From: Candidatus Woesearchaeota archaeon
Lineage (GTDB): Archaea; Nanobdellota; Nanobdellia; UBA10117; ARS21
DNA length: 28,587 nucleotides
Direction: 5' to 3'
Assembly (NCBI GenBank): GCA_002725495.1
Contig: PBPJ01000023.1
Coordinates: forward strand, 1-28,587
The position numbers were made by a program, and so were the translations under genes. The notes beneath the pieces are model-generated. The model was not told the origin of the DNA, searched no databases, and saw only the letters and a list, made by a program, of their open reading frames with translations. Of the stretch, positions 6,762-13,663 are shown piece by piece; position 1 is the first letter of the stretch; every line of letters begins with the position of its first letter.

Positions 6762-7117
6762 TGTCGCTAAACGAAAAATATAATTCCGTAAGACGAAATA
6801 TAAGGGATAATCCAAATAATCCTTATACATATATTATGCCAAAATATAATCCTCTCAAGAATAACATACTTGAGGACACTAAAAACTTGTGTAGTGATTA
6901 TAATGAAATTTGGGGGGCTATAATACATAATGATAATACTGTAAAATTAACTCAAAAATTTATTTTCCAAGATAAGAAGATTTTCTTTTCGGCTTGGAAT
7001 AGGATAAAGTCATTTAAAGGAAGTAGTGCAAATATTGAAGACCTCACCATTACTGTTGGAAGTTATGCAGACCTATCGGTATATCTTGAGGCAAATCCAA
7101 TTGATGAGGAAGAATGA
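6761..7117 (+). CDS. Hypothetical protein
   Basis: I do not recognise this 118-aa soluble protein. It has a basic N-terminal half and an acidic C-terminus. A G-rich SD (AAGGGGGG at 6745-6752) lies inside the previous small gene, and its end overlaps the next gene by ATGA. It is the second or third gene of the operon starting near 6551. Confidence 0.75.
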   Translation: MSLNEKYNSVRRNIRDNPNNPYTYIMPKYNPLKNNILEDTKNLCSDYNEIWGAIIHNDNTVKLTQKFIFQDKKIFFSAWNRIKSFKGSSANIEDLTITVGSYADLSVYLEANPIDEEE

Positions 7118-7383
7118 TTATGTCTTTGATGGTATATCTTCATACCGTCTTTATCCTCTTTATGCTTTTGTTTTGTATTAAAGTATATTTTCTAATGGAG
7201 GATTTATTCAATTATTTGAAGTCAGAAAATCATACTCAAAAAGATTGGAAAGGAATGGCCGACCTCCCTCCACCTCCACCTCGGCCTACTAATTGGGGAA
7301 CTGCGGAAACTATGGAACTAATGGACTCAAATGATTATGAGGGATTACAACTATCGAAATATGAAAAGGGAGATATAGTATAA
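7114..7383 (+). CDS. Membrane protein with proline-rich tail
   Basis: The 89-aa protein has one strong transmembrane segment (about residues 5-28, rich in Leu, Phe and Val). A soluble tail follows with a six-proline run (about 52-57) and several acidic residues. The ATG overlaps the stop codon of the upstream gene (ATGA), so translation is coupled. The polyproline stretch may be a protein-interaction site. Function is unknown. Confidence 0.7.
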   Translation: MIMSLMVYLHTVFILFMLLFCIKVYFLMEDLFNYLKSENHTQKDWKGMADLPPPPPRPTNWGTAETMELMDSNDYEGLQLSKYEKGDIV

Positions 7384-7399
7384 ACAACTAATAGATATT

Positions 7400-7408
7400 T
7401 TTATATAG
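7400..7408 (+). promoter_or_regulatory. TATA box for the zinc-ribbon/tRNA unit
   Basis: TTTATATAG starts 30 nt before the ATG at 7430. It may drive the two small zinc-ribbon genes and the tRNA, since no separate TATA box is visible before the tRNA. Confidence 0.65.
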
Positions 7409-7429
7409 GATGAATTGAGAGGGGTGTTC

Positions 7430-7525
7430 ATGGCGAAAAGACATTGCGAAGAATGTGGCTATGGTTTAACGGCGAGAGCGAGAAGTTGTCCTCATTGTCG
7501 AAAACGAAAACGAGGAAAGTATTAA
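7430..7525 (+). CDS. Micro zinc-ribbon protein
   Basis: The 31-aa protein is essentially one zinc ribbon, with C6/C9 and C20/C23 (CxxC-x10-CxxC) and a very basic C-terminus. It resembles small ribosomal L40e-like zinc ribbons in size and charge, but I cannot confirm that. Leaderless start 30 nt after the TATA box; a GAGAGGGG also lies just upstream. Confidence 0.65.
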   Translation: MAKRHCEECGYGLTARARSCPHCRKRKRGKY

Positions 7526-7550
7526 ATATGAATAATAATTCAACAAAGAT

Positions 7551-7688
7551 ATGTTTGTTGTGACCGAAATTGATTCCGAAAAAAATCGGATTGTCTGTTA
7601 TGGTTGCCTCGTAAAAAATCTTAAAGAATACAGGAATATGAAAATATTTCGTCAAACTATCGTGGAATGCGATTCCTGTAAAAAATGA
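7551..7688 (+). CDS. Small zinc-binding protein
   Basis: The 45-aa protein has C16/C19 and C40/C43 (CxxC-x20-CxxC), a zinc-ribbon pattern. There is no clear SD. An upstream ATG at 7528 is in the same frame only if a stop is ignored, so it is not used. The gene lies between the 31-aa zinc ribbon and tRNA-Lys and is probably in the same transcript. The Cys pattern is the main support. Confidence 0.5.
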   Translation: MFVVTEIDSEKNRIVCYGCLVKNLKEYRNMKIFRQTIVECDSCKK

Positions 7689-7700
7689 ATTTCAAATATT

Positions 7701-7779
7701 GGGCCATTAGCCAAGTCAGGATAAGGCACTCGGCTTTTAACCGAGGGATTCGCAGGTTCAAATCCTGCATGGCTCACCA
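7701..7779 (+). tRNA. tRNA-Lys (anticodon UUU), CCA encoded
   Basis: The full cloverleaf folds. The acceptor stem is 7701-7707 with 7769-7775 (one G-U pair). The D stem is GCC/GGC (7710-7712, 7725-7727), the anticodon stem CTCGG/CCGAG (7729-7733, 7741-7745) and the loop CTTTTAA with TTT at 7736-7738. The T stem is GCAGG/CCTGC (7752-7756, 7764-7768). The discriminator is A7776 and CCA is encoded at 7777-7779. No TATA box sits at the expected distance, so it is probably cut from the upstream transcript. The proteins here are rich in Lys, so the tRNA could support their translation. Confidence 0.93.
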
Positions 7780-7793
7780 TTTGAAATAAAAAG

Positions 7794-7802
7794 TTATAAA
7801 TA
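7794..7802 (+). promoter_or_regulatory. TATA box of the 7824 gene
   Basis: TTATAAATA starts 30 nt before the ATG at 7824, just after the tRNA. Confidence 0.6.
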
Positions 7803-7823
7803 CCTTATCGTGCATGGTGAAGT

Positions 7824-8156
7824 ATGGATAACTATACTTTCTTACTTTCTGATATGGATTTTTTTACTGAATGCGACCCTTCTAACTTAGTAATATCTTT
7901 TGATAATATTTTAACATGGGATTCAGAAAAGTGTAAAAAGGATATAAATAGATTCATCAATCAAATGAGAGATGGTGAGAGATATACAGTCTATTGTATG
8001 GAAACCCCTCCACAAAATTTAATACATTTGATACTCGCTCATGTTAATTTCAAAAACCAAGCATTGAAGGCAGGAACTTCTAATTCATTAATTCCTCAAT
8101 TGAATTGTTATTTCAAAGATGTTAATAATGAATTAAATTTGGTATATTGTAGTTAA
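7824..8156 (+). CDS. Hypothetical protein
   Basis: I do not recognise this 110-aa protein. It is soluble, acidic in its first half, and has hydrophobic strands (for example 'NLVISF') suggesting an alpha/beta fold. The start is set by the TATA box 30 nt upstream; an out-of-frame ATG at 7814 is too close to the box. It is a single-gene unit. Confidence 0.75.
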   Translation: MDNYTFLLSDMDFFTECDPSNLVISFDNILTWDSEKCKKDINRFINQMRDGERYTVYCMETPPQNLIHLILAHVNFKNQALKAGTSNSLIPQLNCYFKDVNNELNLVYCS

Positions 8157-8157
8157 T

Positions 8158-8166
8158 TTTATATAG
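8158..8166 (+). promoter_or_regulatory. TATA box of the coiled-coil/deoxyribosyltransferase unit
   Basis: TTTATATAG starts 30 nt before the ATG at 8188. It excludes the in-frame TTG at 8176 as the start. Confidence 0.7.
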
Positions 8167-8187
8167 GTCATAAAATTGTTTTCAAAT

Positions 8188-8442
8188 ATGGGTCAGATAC
8201 TTGATAAACAATTAAAGTTTGATGAGTTAAAAGAAAAGATAGAGGGAATAAAGACTGAGATGAATAAGTTAGAATCTCAATTAGATATTCTTTCAGAAGA
8301 TTATTTCAATTCGTTGAAAGAGATACAAAAGTATTGCTCCCATAATATGATGTATGAGCGTGGAGAATATTTTTGCACGACTTGTATGCTTACTTCTCGG
8401 CGAAAGGAAACTTTTGAGCAAGATGTAATGGAGGGGAACTAA
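8188..8442 (+). CDS. Small coiled-coil protein with zinc knuckle
   Basis: The 84-aa protein begins with a predicted coiled coil (about residues 6-45, heptad Leu/Ile) and ends with a CxH...CxxC site (C50, H52, C63, C66). I chose the ATG at 8188 because it lies 30 nt after the TATA box. The SD of the next gene (GGAGGGG) lies at its end, so the two form an operon. It probably dimerises; function is unknown. Confidence 0.7.
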   Translation: MGQILDKQLKFDELKEKIEGIKTEMNKLESQLDILSEDYFNSLKEIQKYCSHNMMYERGEYFCTTCMLTSRRKETFEQDVMEGN

Positions 8443-8444
8443 AA

Positions 8445-8981
8445 ATGGCTAATCACCTAAATAATATGCGGTGTTATTTAGCAGGACCTATTGATTACGC
8501 CGATGATGATGGTATAGGTTGGAGAAATGATATTTCTGATTTTCTTGAAAATTTGGGCGTATATATTTTCAACCCTTGTAAGAAACCTGTCGCTGATGCT
8601 ATCTATAAGGAAGTCGAAGAGGAAAAAACTAAGATGTTGGGTTTGAAAAAATCCCATAGATATTTAGAACTATCTCAAAGAATGAAAGAGATAGTCCATT
8701 TTGATTTGAGAATGGTGGATGTATCTGATTTTGTAATTGTTTATGTAAATCCTGATATACCTACATTCGGCACTATTCACGAATTGATTAATTCATTGAA
8801 TCAGCGTAAGCCTACCTTGGTTGTCTTGGAGGGTGGTAAGGCGAATTGTCCTAATTGGTTGTTTGGTATTATGAATTTTAACTTTATTTTTGAAGATTTC
8901 AATGACCTCAAGGAATACCTTATTCAGATTAATAAAGGTCATGTTGATGCAGACCTTTCTCGATGGGTATTCTTTGAATGA
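8445..8981 (+). CDS. Nucleoside 2-deoxyribosyltransferase-like protein
   Basis: The 178-aa protein resembles the nucleoside 2-deoxyribosyltransferase superfamily, which swaps or hydrolyses the base of deoxynucleosides or deoxynucleotides. It has the N-terminal YLAGPID motif (11-17), W26-R-N nearby, a 'FVIVYVNPD' strand (96-104) and G109-T-x-H-E113, where the Glu fits the catalytic nucleophile. KPTLVVL (122-128) follows. A strong SD (GGAGGGG) precedes the ATG. In viruses such enzymes salvage or modify nucleotide pools, and some act on modified bases. No substrate can be read from the sequence. The family also includes DNA-modifying and signal-nucleotide enzymes. Confidence 0.75.
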   Translation: MANHLNNMRCYLAGPIDYADDDGIGWRNDISDFLENLGVYIFNPCKKPVADAIYKEVEEEKTKMLGLKKSHRYLELSQRMKEIVHFDLRMVDVSDFVIVYVNPDIPTFGTIHELINSLNQRKPTLVVLEGGKANCPNWLFGIMNFNFIFEDFNDLKEYLIQINKGHVDADLSRWVFFE

Positions 8982-8999
8982 ATTAAATTATACCTAATC

Positions 9000-9008
9000 T
9001 TTAAGTAG
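9000..9008 (+). promoter_or_regulatory. TATA box of the Gly-rich protein gene
   Basis: TTTAAGTAG starts 30 nt before the ATG at 9030. Confidence 0.65.
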
Positions 9009-9029
9009 TCGAATCAGAATTTAGAAAAC

Positions 9030-10052
9030 ATGGCTTTACCATCCTTGGCTGATTTGTCTATGAAACAAAAGGCATTAGGGATTGGTATAGTAGCCATTAC
9101 GGGTCTTGCTCTTGCAGGACAAGGAAAAACCCTTAAGTCGAAAAAGAAGAAACTTCCGAGTGGAGGTAAAGCCGACTATATGAAAAGCCTTGGAGGAGGC
9201 GGTGGTGGAGGAGGCGGAGGCGGAAGTCGTGGTTCATCTGCATCATCCAAAAAAACTTCCTCCACATCCGATGATTCAACTTTAGCAACTCCTGAAGAAA
9301 CACTATCTATTGGTGATGAAGTTTCGGAACAAGAACCATTAACTCCCGACTCCTCTTTATTAGACTTTTTAAATTATAATGTTCCTGAAGATGAACAAAT
9401 TTCAACACAAGAAGAAGCATTAGGGCAACTTGAGCAATTACAAGAACAAAATCCAAATGCAATAGTTGAATATAATGAGCAAGATGGCCTAACATTAGAC
9501 CTATTCCCTGAGTGGGATGGACCTACTTGGTTCAATCCTGCAACTGCCGTTGGTATTCAAAACCTATATGAAGAACCTGATTATGGTTCGATAGGTGATG
9601 TGGTGTCAGCCTATACAGAAGGGAATATAGAATATAGTGATGCCTATAATACCTTAGTGAATGATTTTTCATATTCAGGAAATGATGCAACTGAGGAGTT
9701 GGAAGGAATAGAGCCAACAACTGCAACCTCTAATTTTTGGGGAGGAGATTGGGATTGGCAAGCAAACTTACAACAAGGTATTGCTGATGGAACTGCTTTT
9801 AGTTGGTTGAATGAGGATTCTAATCAAGACCCTACATCAGTTAGTGTTACAAATAATGTTGATGGATGGCTTCAACAATATACTAATGATGAAGAGATAG
9901 AACTTGAAGAAACTGATACAAGTTCTTCAGACTCCGAACTTGACTGGAGCATACAACAGACAATTGCAAATAACGAAGCCGCCCAAGAGGATTCCACACC
10001 CGCAACATTTACATTATCTCCATCCTCGTCAGGATATGGTTATGCCCTTTAA
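9030..10052 (+). CDS. Membrane-anchored acidic protein with poly-Gly hinge
   Basis: The 340-aa protein has one N-terminal hydrophobic segment (about 14-31), then a basic cluster (34-41), then a run of 11 Gly (55-65), Ser-rich linker and a long acidic, Asn/Gln/Thr-rich region with several Trp and Tyr (for example FWGGDWDWQ near residue 237). No catalytic motif is visible. The architecture suggests a surface or virion membrane protein with a flexible hinge: one anchor, then an extended low-complexity domain. The basic cluster after the helix could instead keep the long part inside the cell. It has its own promoter. A structural role is inference only. Confidence 0.7.
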   Translation: MALPSLADLSMKQKALGIGIVAITGLALAGQGKTLKSKKKKLPSGGKADYMKSLGGGGGGGGGGGSRGSSASSKKTSSTSDDSTLATPEETLSIGDEVSEQEPLTPDSSLLDFLNYNVPEDEQISTQEEALGQLEQLQEQNPNAIVEYNEQDGLTLDLFPEWDGPTWFNPATAVGIQNLYEEPDYGSIGDVVSAYTEGNIEYSDAYNTLVNDFSYSGNDATEELEGIEPTTATSNFWGGDWDWQANLQQGIADGTAFSWLNEDSNQDPTSVSVTNNVDGWLQQYTNDEEIELEETDTSSSDSELDWSIQQTIANNEAAQEDSTPATFTLSPSSSGYGYAL

Positions 10053-10060
10053 ACAAAACT

Positions 10061-10069
10061 TTTAAATAG
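10061..10069 (+). promoter_or_regulatory. TATA box of the FEN-like nuclease gene
   Basis: TTTAAATAG starts 35 nt before the ATG at 10096, so a leader of about 5 nt is expected. Confidence 0.65.
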
Positions 10070-10095
10070 AATGCAACGGAATTTTATTTTGGAAA

Positions 10096-11088
10096 ATGAA
10101 TATAGCATTAATAGATGGCGGGTATTTTGTTAAAAGACTCCAAAAACATTGGTTGCCTAATGTATATGGTAATATGAAATTTTGGAATGATAAATTTGAG
10201 AGGAAAAAAATCGGCATAGATGAATTGAATGAAAATTTATATCGGATATTTGATAATGATGTTAAATATCTTGAAATCATAATGAACAAGATTGATAAAT
10301 TTGATAAGGTTATAGTATTTTATGATGGTATTTATGGAAGAAGGGCAAGAGGTAAATACTATAAAAACTATAAGAAGAACCGTTCAGGAATTCATGCGTT
10401 GAAACACAAAGGAATAGACATTACTCAAAAAATAGAAAAGTGTCTTTTCGACCCCTATCAACTACGACCTACATGGATTAGTGAAATGGATATGTTTAAG
10501 GAGGCGGATGATTTAATCGCTGAATATATAGAAGACAACCCTATGGAAAAAATAACAGTTTTTTCCACCGATGGAGATATGTATCAATTTTTAAATAAAG
10601 ATAATGTTTCTCTCCACAATTTCACAAAAATTATAACCAAACAAGAAATAGAGGATAAGATAGGATTACCGATAGAAAAATATGTTTCGTGGAAAACTCT
10701 CGTTGGTGATTCTTCAGACAATTTACCGGGAATGCGAGGTTATGGTCCGCAAAAGGCTAAACTCATGTTAAAAGACTATGACTCATTCCTATCTATTCCT
10801 AAAGAATTTTTTGTGATGCATTATATATCAGCCCATACGGTGCAAGATTTGGGTAAGAAACTAAAGAAGTATCGAAAATCGAATAACCTATCAATAAAAA
10901 AGGTTTCCACTAATTATGGGTCATGGTGGAAGAGGATTGAAGATGGAAAAAAAGCCAACCTCAATAAGATGGAGTATGATAATCTATGTAATGTATTAAA
11001 TGATAAGATAAATTGCGTTATTGAAGACCACAACCCCACACTAAATAATCAGTATCGAGTAATAAAATTGCCTTTTAAGGAGAAATGA
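10096..11088 (+). CDS. FEN1/5'-3' exonuclease family nuclease
   Basis: The 330-aa protein is a PIN-like 5' nuclease of the FEN/RNase H (T4-type) family, which removes RNA primers and 5' flaps. Metal-binding acidic residues are in order: D7 (ALIDGG), D77 (FYDG), E136 and D138/D139 (KEADDL), D159 and D161 (STDGD), and D205 and D208 (GDSSDN). A helix-3-turn-helix follows (GMRGYGPQKA). The arrangement looks closer to bacterial and phage 5' exonucleases than to eukaryote-like archaeal FEN1, and no clear C-terminal PIP box is seen. It likely acts with the PCNA and PolD proteins in Okazaki fragment processing. Confidence 0.87.
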   Translation: MNIALIDGGYFVKRLQKHWLPNVYGNMKFWNDKFERKKIGIDELNENLYRIFDNDVKYLEIIMNKIDKFDKVIVFYDGIYGRRARGKYYKNYKKNRSGIHALKHKGIDITQKIEKCLFDPYQLRPTWISEMDMFKEADDLIAEYIEDNPMEKITVFSTDGDMYQFLNKDNVSLHNFTKIITKQEIEDKIGLPIEKYVSWKTLVGDSSDNLPGMRGYGPQKAKLMLKDYDSFLSIPKEFFVMHYISAHTVQDLGKKLKKYRKSNNLSIKKVSTNYGSWWKRIEDGKKANLNKMEYDNLCNVLNDKINCVIEDHNPTLNNQYRVIKLPFKEK

Positions 11089-11091
11089 AGT

Positions 11092-11166
11092 ATGGATTTG
11101 ATTAGAATTTTGATGATTTATGTGACTTTTATTGTTGCTATAATGGAATTATCGTTCATAATTTAG
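11092..11166 (+). CDS. Possible tiny membrane peptide
   Basis: This 24-aa ORF is one hydrophobic helix (MDLIRILMIYVTFIVAIM and on). It starts 3 nt after the FEN stop, with GGAG at 11079-11082 as a possible SD. Similar small hydrophobic ORFs occur at 6361 and 6551. The length alone is not convincing, so it is a weak call. Confidence 0.3.
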   Translation: MDLIRILMIYVTFIVAIMELSFII

Positions 11167-11171
11167 AAGGC

Positions 11172-11180
11172 TTTATATAC
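11172..11180 (+). promoter_or_regulatory. TATA box of the 11202 gene
   Basis: TTTATATAC starts exactly 30 nt before the GTG at 11202, supporting GTG rather than the ATG at 11211 as start. Confidence 0.65.
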
Positions 11181-11201
11181 CTCTCTATCTTTTCAAGAGT
11201 C

Positions 11202-11495
11202 GTGAATAATATGGATGATAGATTAGCAGATTTGAAAAAGGGCGTTCAAATAGGTAAGAGGGATTATGGAATAGAAGAAAGTGTAACAGGGATGTATAGG
11301 TGTAAAATATACGACCACGATGATTTTAATGAGGATGAAGATACACCTATTGAAATTCACAACATATGTGCAAAGTGTCTTTTTATGGAAGATGACCCCC
11401 ATAATTTAGGGGATATTATAGAGGCAACGAGTTATGATGCAGACTGTGATGATTGCGGTGGGGATTCTATTATTAGTTTAATAATAGGAGTATGA
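11202..11495 (+). CDS. Small acidic zinc-ribbon protein
   Basis: The 97-aa protein has C56/C59 (CAKC) and C82/C85 (CDDC), a zinc-ribbon pattern with a 22-residue spacer. It is acidic, unlike most other zinc ribbons in the window. The GTG start is inferred from the 30-nt TATA spacing; the in-frame ATG at 11211 would need a 39-nt gap. Function is unknown. Confidence 0.7.
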   Translation: MNNMDDRLADLKKGVQIGKRDYGIEESVTGMYRCKIYDHDDFNEDEDTPIEIHNICAKCLFMEDDPHNLGDIIEATSYDADCDDCGGDSIISLIIGV

Positions 11496-11505
11496 AATCA
11501 AAATC

Positions 11506-11514
11506 TTTAAGTAG
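11506..11514 (+). promoter_or_regulatory. TATA box of the PD-(D/E)XK-like gene
   Basis: TTTAAGTAG starts 30 nt before the ATG at 11536. Confidence 0.7.
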
Positions 11515-11535
11515 GTCTATTTCTAACCCTAAGTA

Positions 11536-12120
11536 ATGGATTCATTTTGTATAGAATTAACTGATTCTGAACTCAATTGGTGTTTAGAACACGCAGAAAA
11601 AATAGTCGAACATTATGGGAGAAAGGGCGATAAAGGCTCAGGAACATATAACCATAATAAAGTTGATAGTAATTTAGTAGGATTTAAATCTGAAGTGGCT
11701 TGTAAAAGGTGGTTTGAGAGTTTTATTCAACCCTCTAAGATAATTTGCCATTTTGAAGACTATCTCGAACCTAATACTAATGGCGATATTCAAATAGATA
11801 GGCAAGGCTTTGAGATTAAGGGACTAAGACCTATTCATTGGGATAAATTTAAGAGGTGTATTCCCCCCCACCAATTAGAAAAATATGTTAAAAATAATCG
11901 TATTGTATTATGGACTGTCGCCACAGGAGATATAGAAAATAATGTGGTTGAAATTAAAGGGTGGAACTGGTGCAAGGAAGTTAAAGAGTATGGGGAATTT
12001 AGACAAACCATTTGTGCTAACATTTGGTTGAAGGATGATGAGAAGATGAGGTCTTTAGATTCATTGAAAGAGTTAATCATTAAAGATAGTGAGAAACATT
12101 TAAATAGGTGTAAAATTTAA
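11536..12120 (+). CDS. Putative PD-(D/E)XK nuclease-like protein
   Basis: The 194-aa protein has the layout of a restriction-like fold: an early conserved Glu (E53 in FKSEVACKRWF), then N-G-D84-I, then a strand with E93-x-K95 (FEIKGLRP). The segment 'RIVLWTVATG' follows as a later core strand. This matches the PD-(D/E)XK catalytic pattern in phage and archaeal proteins of unknown specificity. It contains several Cys that do not form an obvious metal site. It has its own promoter. It could be a repair, recombination or defence nuclease; the family call is moderate. Confidence 0.55.
   Translation: MDSFCIELTDSELNWCLEHAEKIVEHYGRKGDKGSGTYNHNKVDSNLVGFKSEVACKRWFESFIQPSKIICHFEDYLEPNTNGDIQIDRQGFEIKGLRPIHWDKFKRCIPPHQLEKYVKNNRIVLWTVATGDIENNVVEIKGWNWCKEVKEYGEFRQTICANIWLKDDEKMRSLDSLKELIIKDSEKHLNRCKI
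12099..12107 (+). promoter_or_regulatory. TATA box of the 12131 gene
   Basis: TTTAAATAG lies inside the 3' end of the nuclease-like gene, 32 nt before the ATG at 12131. Confidence 0.55.
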
Positions 12121-12130
12121 ATCATGGAAC

Positions 12131-12514
12131 ATGAGGCTGAAAGATTTAATCGTGGATTCTTTGAAACCATATCAACATCAATTAGCCGAATGGGACAAGG
12201 ATGATTTTGAAATTTTTTTCATGGGGTTTGGAAATTTAAAGGTCATTAGTGCATCAGGTTTGGAATTTGAACAAACATTTTTCTCAAACGCTACTGATAT
12301 ATGCTTGGCTTTAGATGAATTAGGGTTCGGAGATTTAGATTTTGAGGAAAGAGATTTTTATTGGATGATTCATGCCGAACCTGCTCGTATTCATCCCCAC
12401 CTATTAAGGTGTTTAAAAGACAAAGGAAATCGAGTTTTAAAATGGGAATCTGAAGAGGAGATTGATTGTTTTAGTGCCGAAGAAGGGATTGATTTTGAGA
12501 AGGTTGAAACATGA
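12131..12514 (+). CDS. Hypothetical acidic protein
   Basis: I do not recognise this 127-aa protein. It is acidic and rich in Phe, Leu and Trp, with no metal-binding or catalytic motif that I can see. It is followed with an ATGA overlap by a 35-aa zinc-ribbon gene, so the two form a pair. An out-of-frame ATG at 12124 opens only a 26-codon frame and was not used. Confidence 0.75.
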   Translation: MRLKDLIVDSLKPYQHQLAEWDKDDFEIFFMGFGNLKVISASGLEFEQTFFSNATDICLALDELGFGDLDFEERDFYWMIHAEPARIHPHLLRCLKDKGNRVLKWESEEEIDCFSAEEGIDFEKVET

Positions 12515-12618
12515 AAGATAAGTTATGTTCGGTTTGCGAGGTTTATTATTCGGCTAATCTTAAAAAGTGTCCTTATTGTAAAACTAAGTCTGAAGCAGAT
12601 TTGAGGGTTTGGTTTTAA
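12511..12618 (+). CDS. Micro zinc-ribbon protein
   Basis: The 35-aa protein has C6/C9 and C20/C23 with the same CxxC-x10-CxxC spacing as the genes at 7430 and 4230. Its ATG overlaps the TGA of the upstream gene, indicating translational coupling. Function is unknown. Confidence 0.65.
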   Translation: MKDKLCSVCEVYYSANLKKCPYCKTKSEADLRVWF

Positions 12619-12623
12619 ATAGT

Positions 12624-12632
12624 TTTAAGTAG
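12624..12632 (+). promoter_or_regulatory. TATA box of the ERCC4 nuclease gene
   Basis: TTTAAGTAG starts 31 nt before the ATG at 12655. A second TTTAAATAG lies at 12614-12622, out of spacing. Confidence 0.6.
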
Positions 12633-12654
12633 TATTATCAATATATAATTATTT

Positions 12655-13335
12655 ATGGATATTCGCTATGATGTTCATGAGTCATTCAATAGGGAAAAAT
12701 GGACTCAAGAAGCGTTGCCTTATGGTGATATTTGGATAGGTGCTGAAAATCCAGTCATAGTCGAAAGAAAAACTTGGGATGATGCTTATAATTCTTGGCA
12801 ATCCAATCGCTTAGATTCTCAAATAACAGAAATACTCAAACATACAGATAAAGGAATAATTCTCATAGAAGGAAAACTTAATAACTCTTGGATATGGAGA
12901 AATAAAAAAAATTATAGTGCTACTAAGGGTTTGCAAACTTATTTGAATAGAATTAATTTAGAAGTAATGCCTGTGATATATACTGATTCTAAAAATGATA
13001 CTATCAAGTGGTGTGAAAAAATACATGAGAGAATAGTAAAAGAAGATTTCGGCATATTTATTCGCAAGGTAAAGGTTTTAAAATCATCTCGTAATAAATA
13101 CCATAATATTATGAGTTTGATTCCGCAGATAACTTTGGAACGCTCTAAAAAACTTTACGACCATTTTAACTCTTTGCAAGACTTTATTAATAATATAGAA
13201 GAAGCACTTGAAATTGATGAGAAAACAAGATGGAAAAATCAAGTAGGGAAGATAAAGGAATTTATTGAAAGTCCTTGGGGCGAAACTAAAGAGAGAGAAG
13301 TGATAGTGGATAAAACTAAGGAAAGAAAAATTTAA
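12655..13335 (+). CDS. ERCC4-domain (XPF/Hef-type) structure-specific nuclease
   Basis: The 226-aa protein has an N-terminal ERCC4 nuclease domain: LPYGD25 then VERK (36-39), D43 and R52-L-x-x-Q56, matching GD...ERKxxxD...RLxxQ. A C-terminal helix-hairpin-helix-like region (about 146-180) follows. Cellular archaeal XPF is similar in this short form, while Hef has an added helicase, which is absent here. XPF-type nucleases cut 3' flaps, forks and branched DNA, so it could resolve replication or recombination intermediates on this element. It has its own promoter. Confidence 0.85.
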   Translation: MDIRYDVHESFNREKWTQEALPYGDIWIGAENPVIVERKTWDDAYNSWQSNRLDSQITEILKHTDKGIILIEGKLNNSWIWRNKKNYSATKGLQTYLNRINLEVMPVIYTDSKNDTIKWCEKIHERIVKEDFGIFIRKVKVLKSSRNKYHNIMSLIPQITLERSKKLYDHFNSLQDFINNIEEALEIDEKTRWKNQVGKIKEFIESPWGETKEREVIVDKTKERKI

Positions 13336-13339
13336 ATAG
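13331..13339 (+). promoter_or_regulatory. TATA box of the ferredoxin gene
   Basis: TTTAAATAG overlaps the stop codon region of the ERCC4 gene and begins 30 nt before the ATG at 13361. Confidence 0.7.
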
Positions 13340-13360
13340 TTGGCTATTATTATCTTAATT

Positions 13361-13633
13361 ATGACTCATGTTGTAACTTCTGCTTGTGTAGGACATAAAT
13401 ATCAAGACTGTGTGGCGGTTTGTCCAGTTGATGCTTTTAGAGAGTTAGATACCTATTTAGTTATTGACCCTGATGAATGCATAGATTGTGCCGCTTGTGT
13501 ATCGGAGTGTCCTGTTGAAGCGATTTTTGCAGACTTTGATTTGCCCGAAGAACACGAAGAATGGTTAGAGAGAAATGAGGTGGAGTCTGCTGATGCTCCG
13601 CTTGCGCTTGGAGATTCTCCTGTATTAGCATAG
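13361..13633 (+). CDS. Ferredoxin, likely 7Fe (3Fe-4S/4Fe-4S) type
   Basis: The 90-aa protein is a bacterial-type ferredoxin carrying electrons in the cytosol. C9, C17 and C21-P match the first Cys set of 7Fe ferredoxins. C40-x2-C43-x2-C46-x3-C50-P is the full second set. Seven Cys remain: the positions equal to C11 and C24 of Azotobacter ferredoxin I are H12 and A25. I chose the ATG at 13361 over the upstream in-frame start because the TATA box lies 30 nt before it. It stands alone among nucleases and methyltransferases and has no visible redox partner, so it may be a host-metabolism cargo gene. Confidence 0.88.
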   Translation: MTHVVTSACVGHKYQDCVAVCPVDAFRELDTYLVIDPDECIDCAACVSECPVEAIFADFDLPEEHEEWLERNEVESADAPLALGDSPVLA

Positions 13634-13634
13634 G

Positions 13635-13643
13635 TTTAAATAA
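13635..13643 (+). promoter_or_regulatory. TATA box of the first methyltransferase
   Basis: TTTAAATAA starts 29 nt before the ATG at 13664. Confidence 0.65.
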
Positions 13644-13663
13644 GTCTATATCTTCCTCACTCT

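Noticed and set aside
7528..7563. 11-codon frame before the small zinc-binding protein
   Set aside because: It is too short and has no supporting signal.
7701..7779. tRNA as an integration (att) site
   Set aside because: No second partial copy of the tRNA 3' end and no integrase gene was found in the window.
8176..8187. TTG start for the coiled-coil gene
   Set aside because: It is only 18 nt after the TATA box; the ATG at 8188 fits the 30-nt rule.
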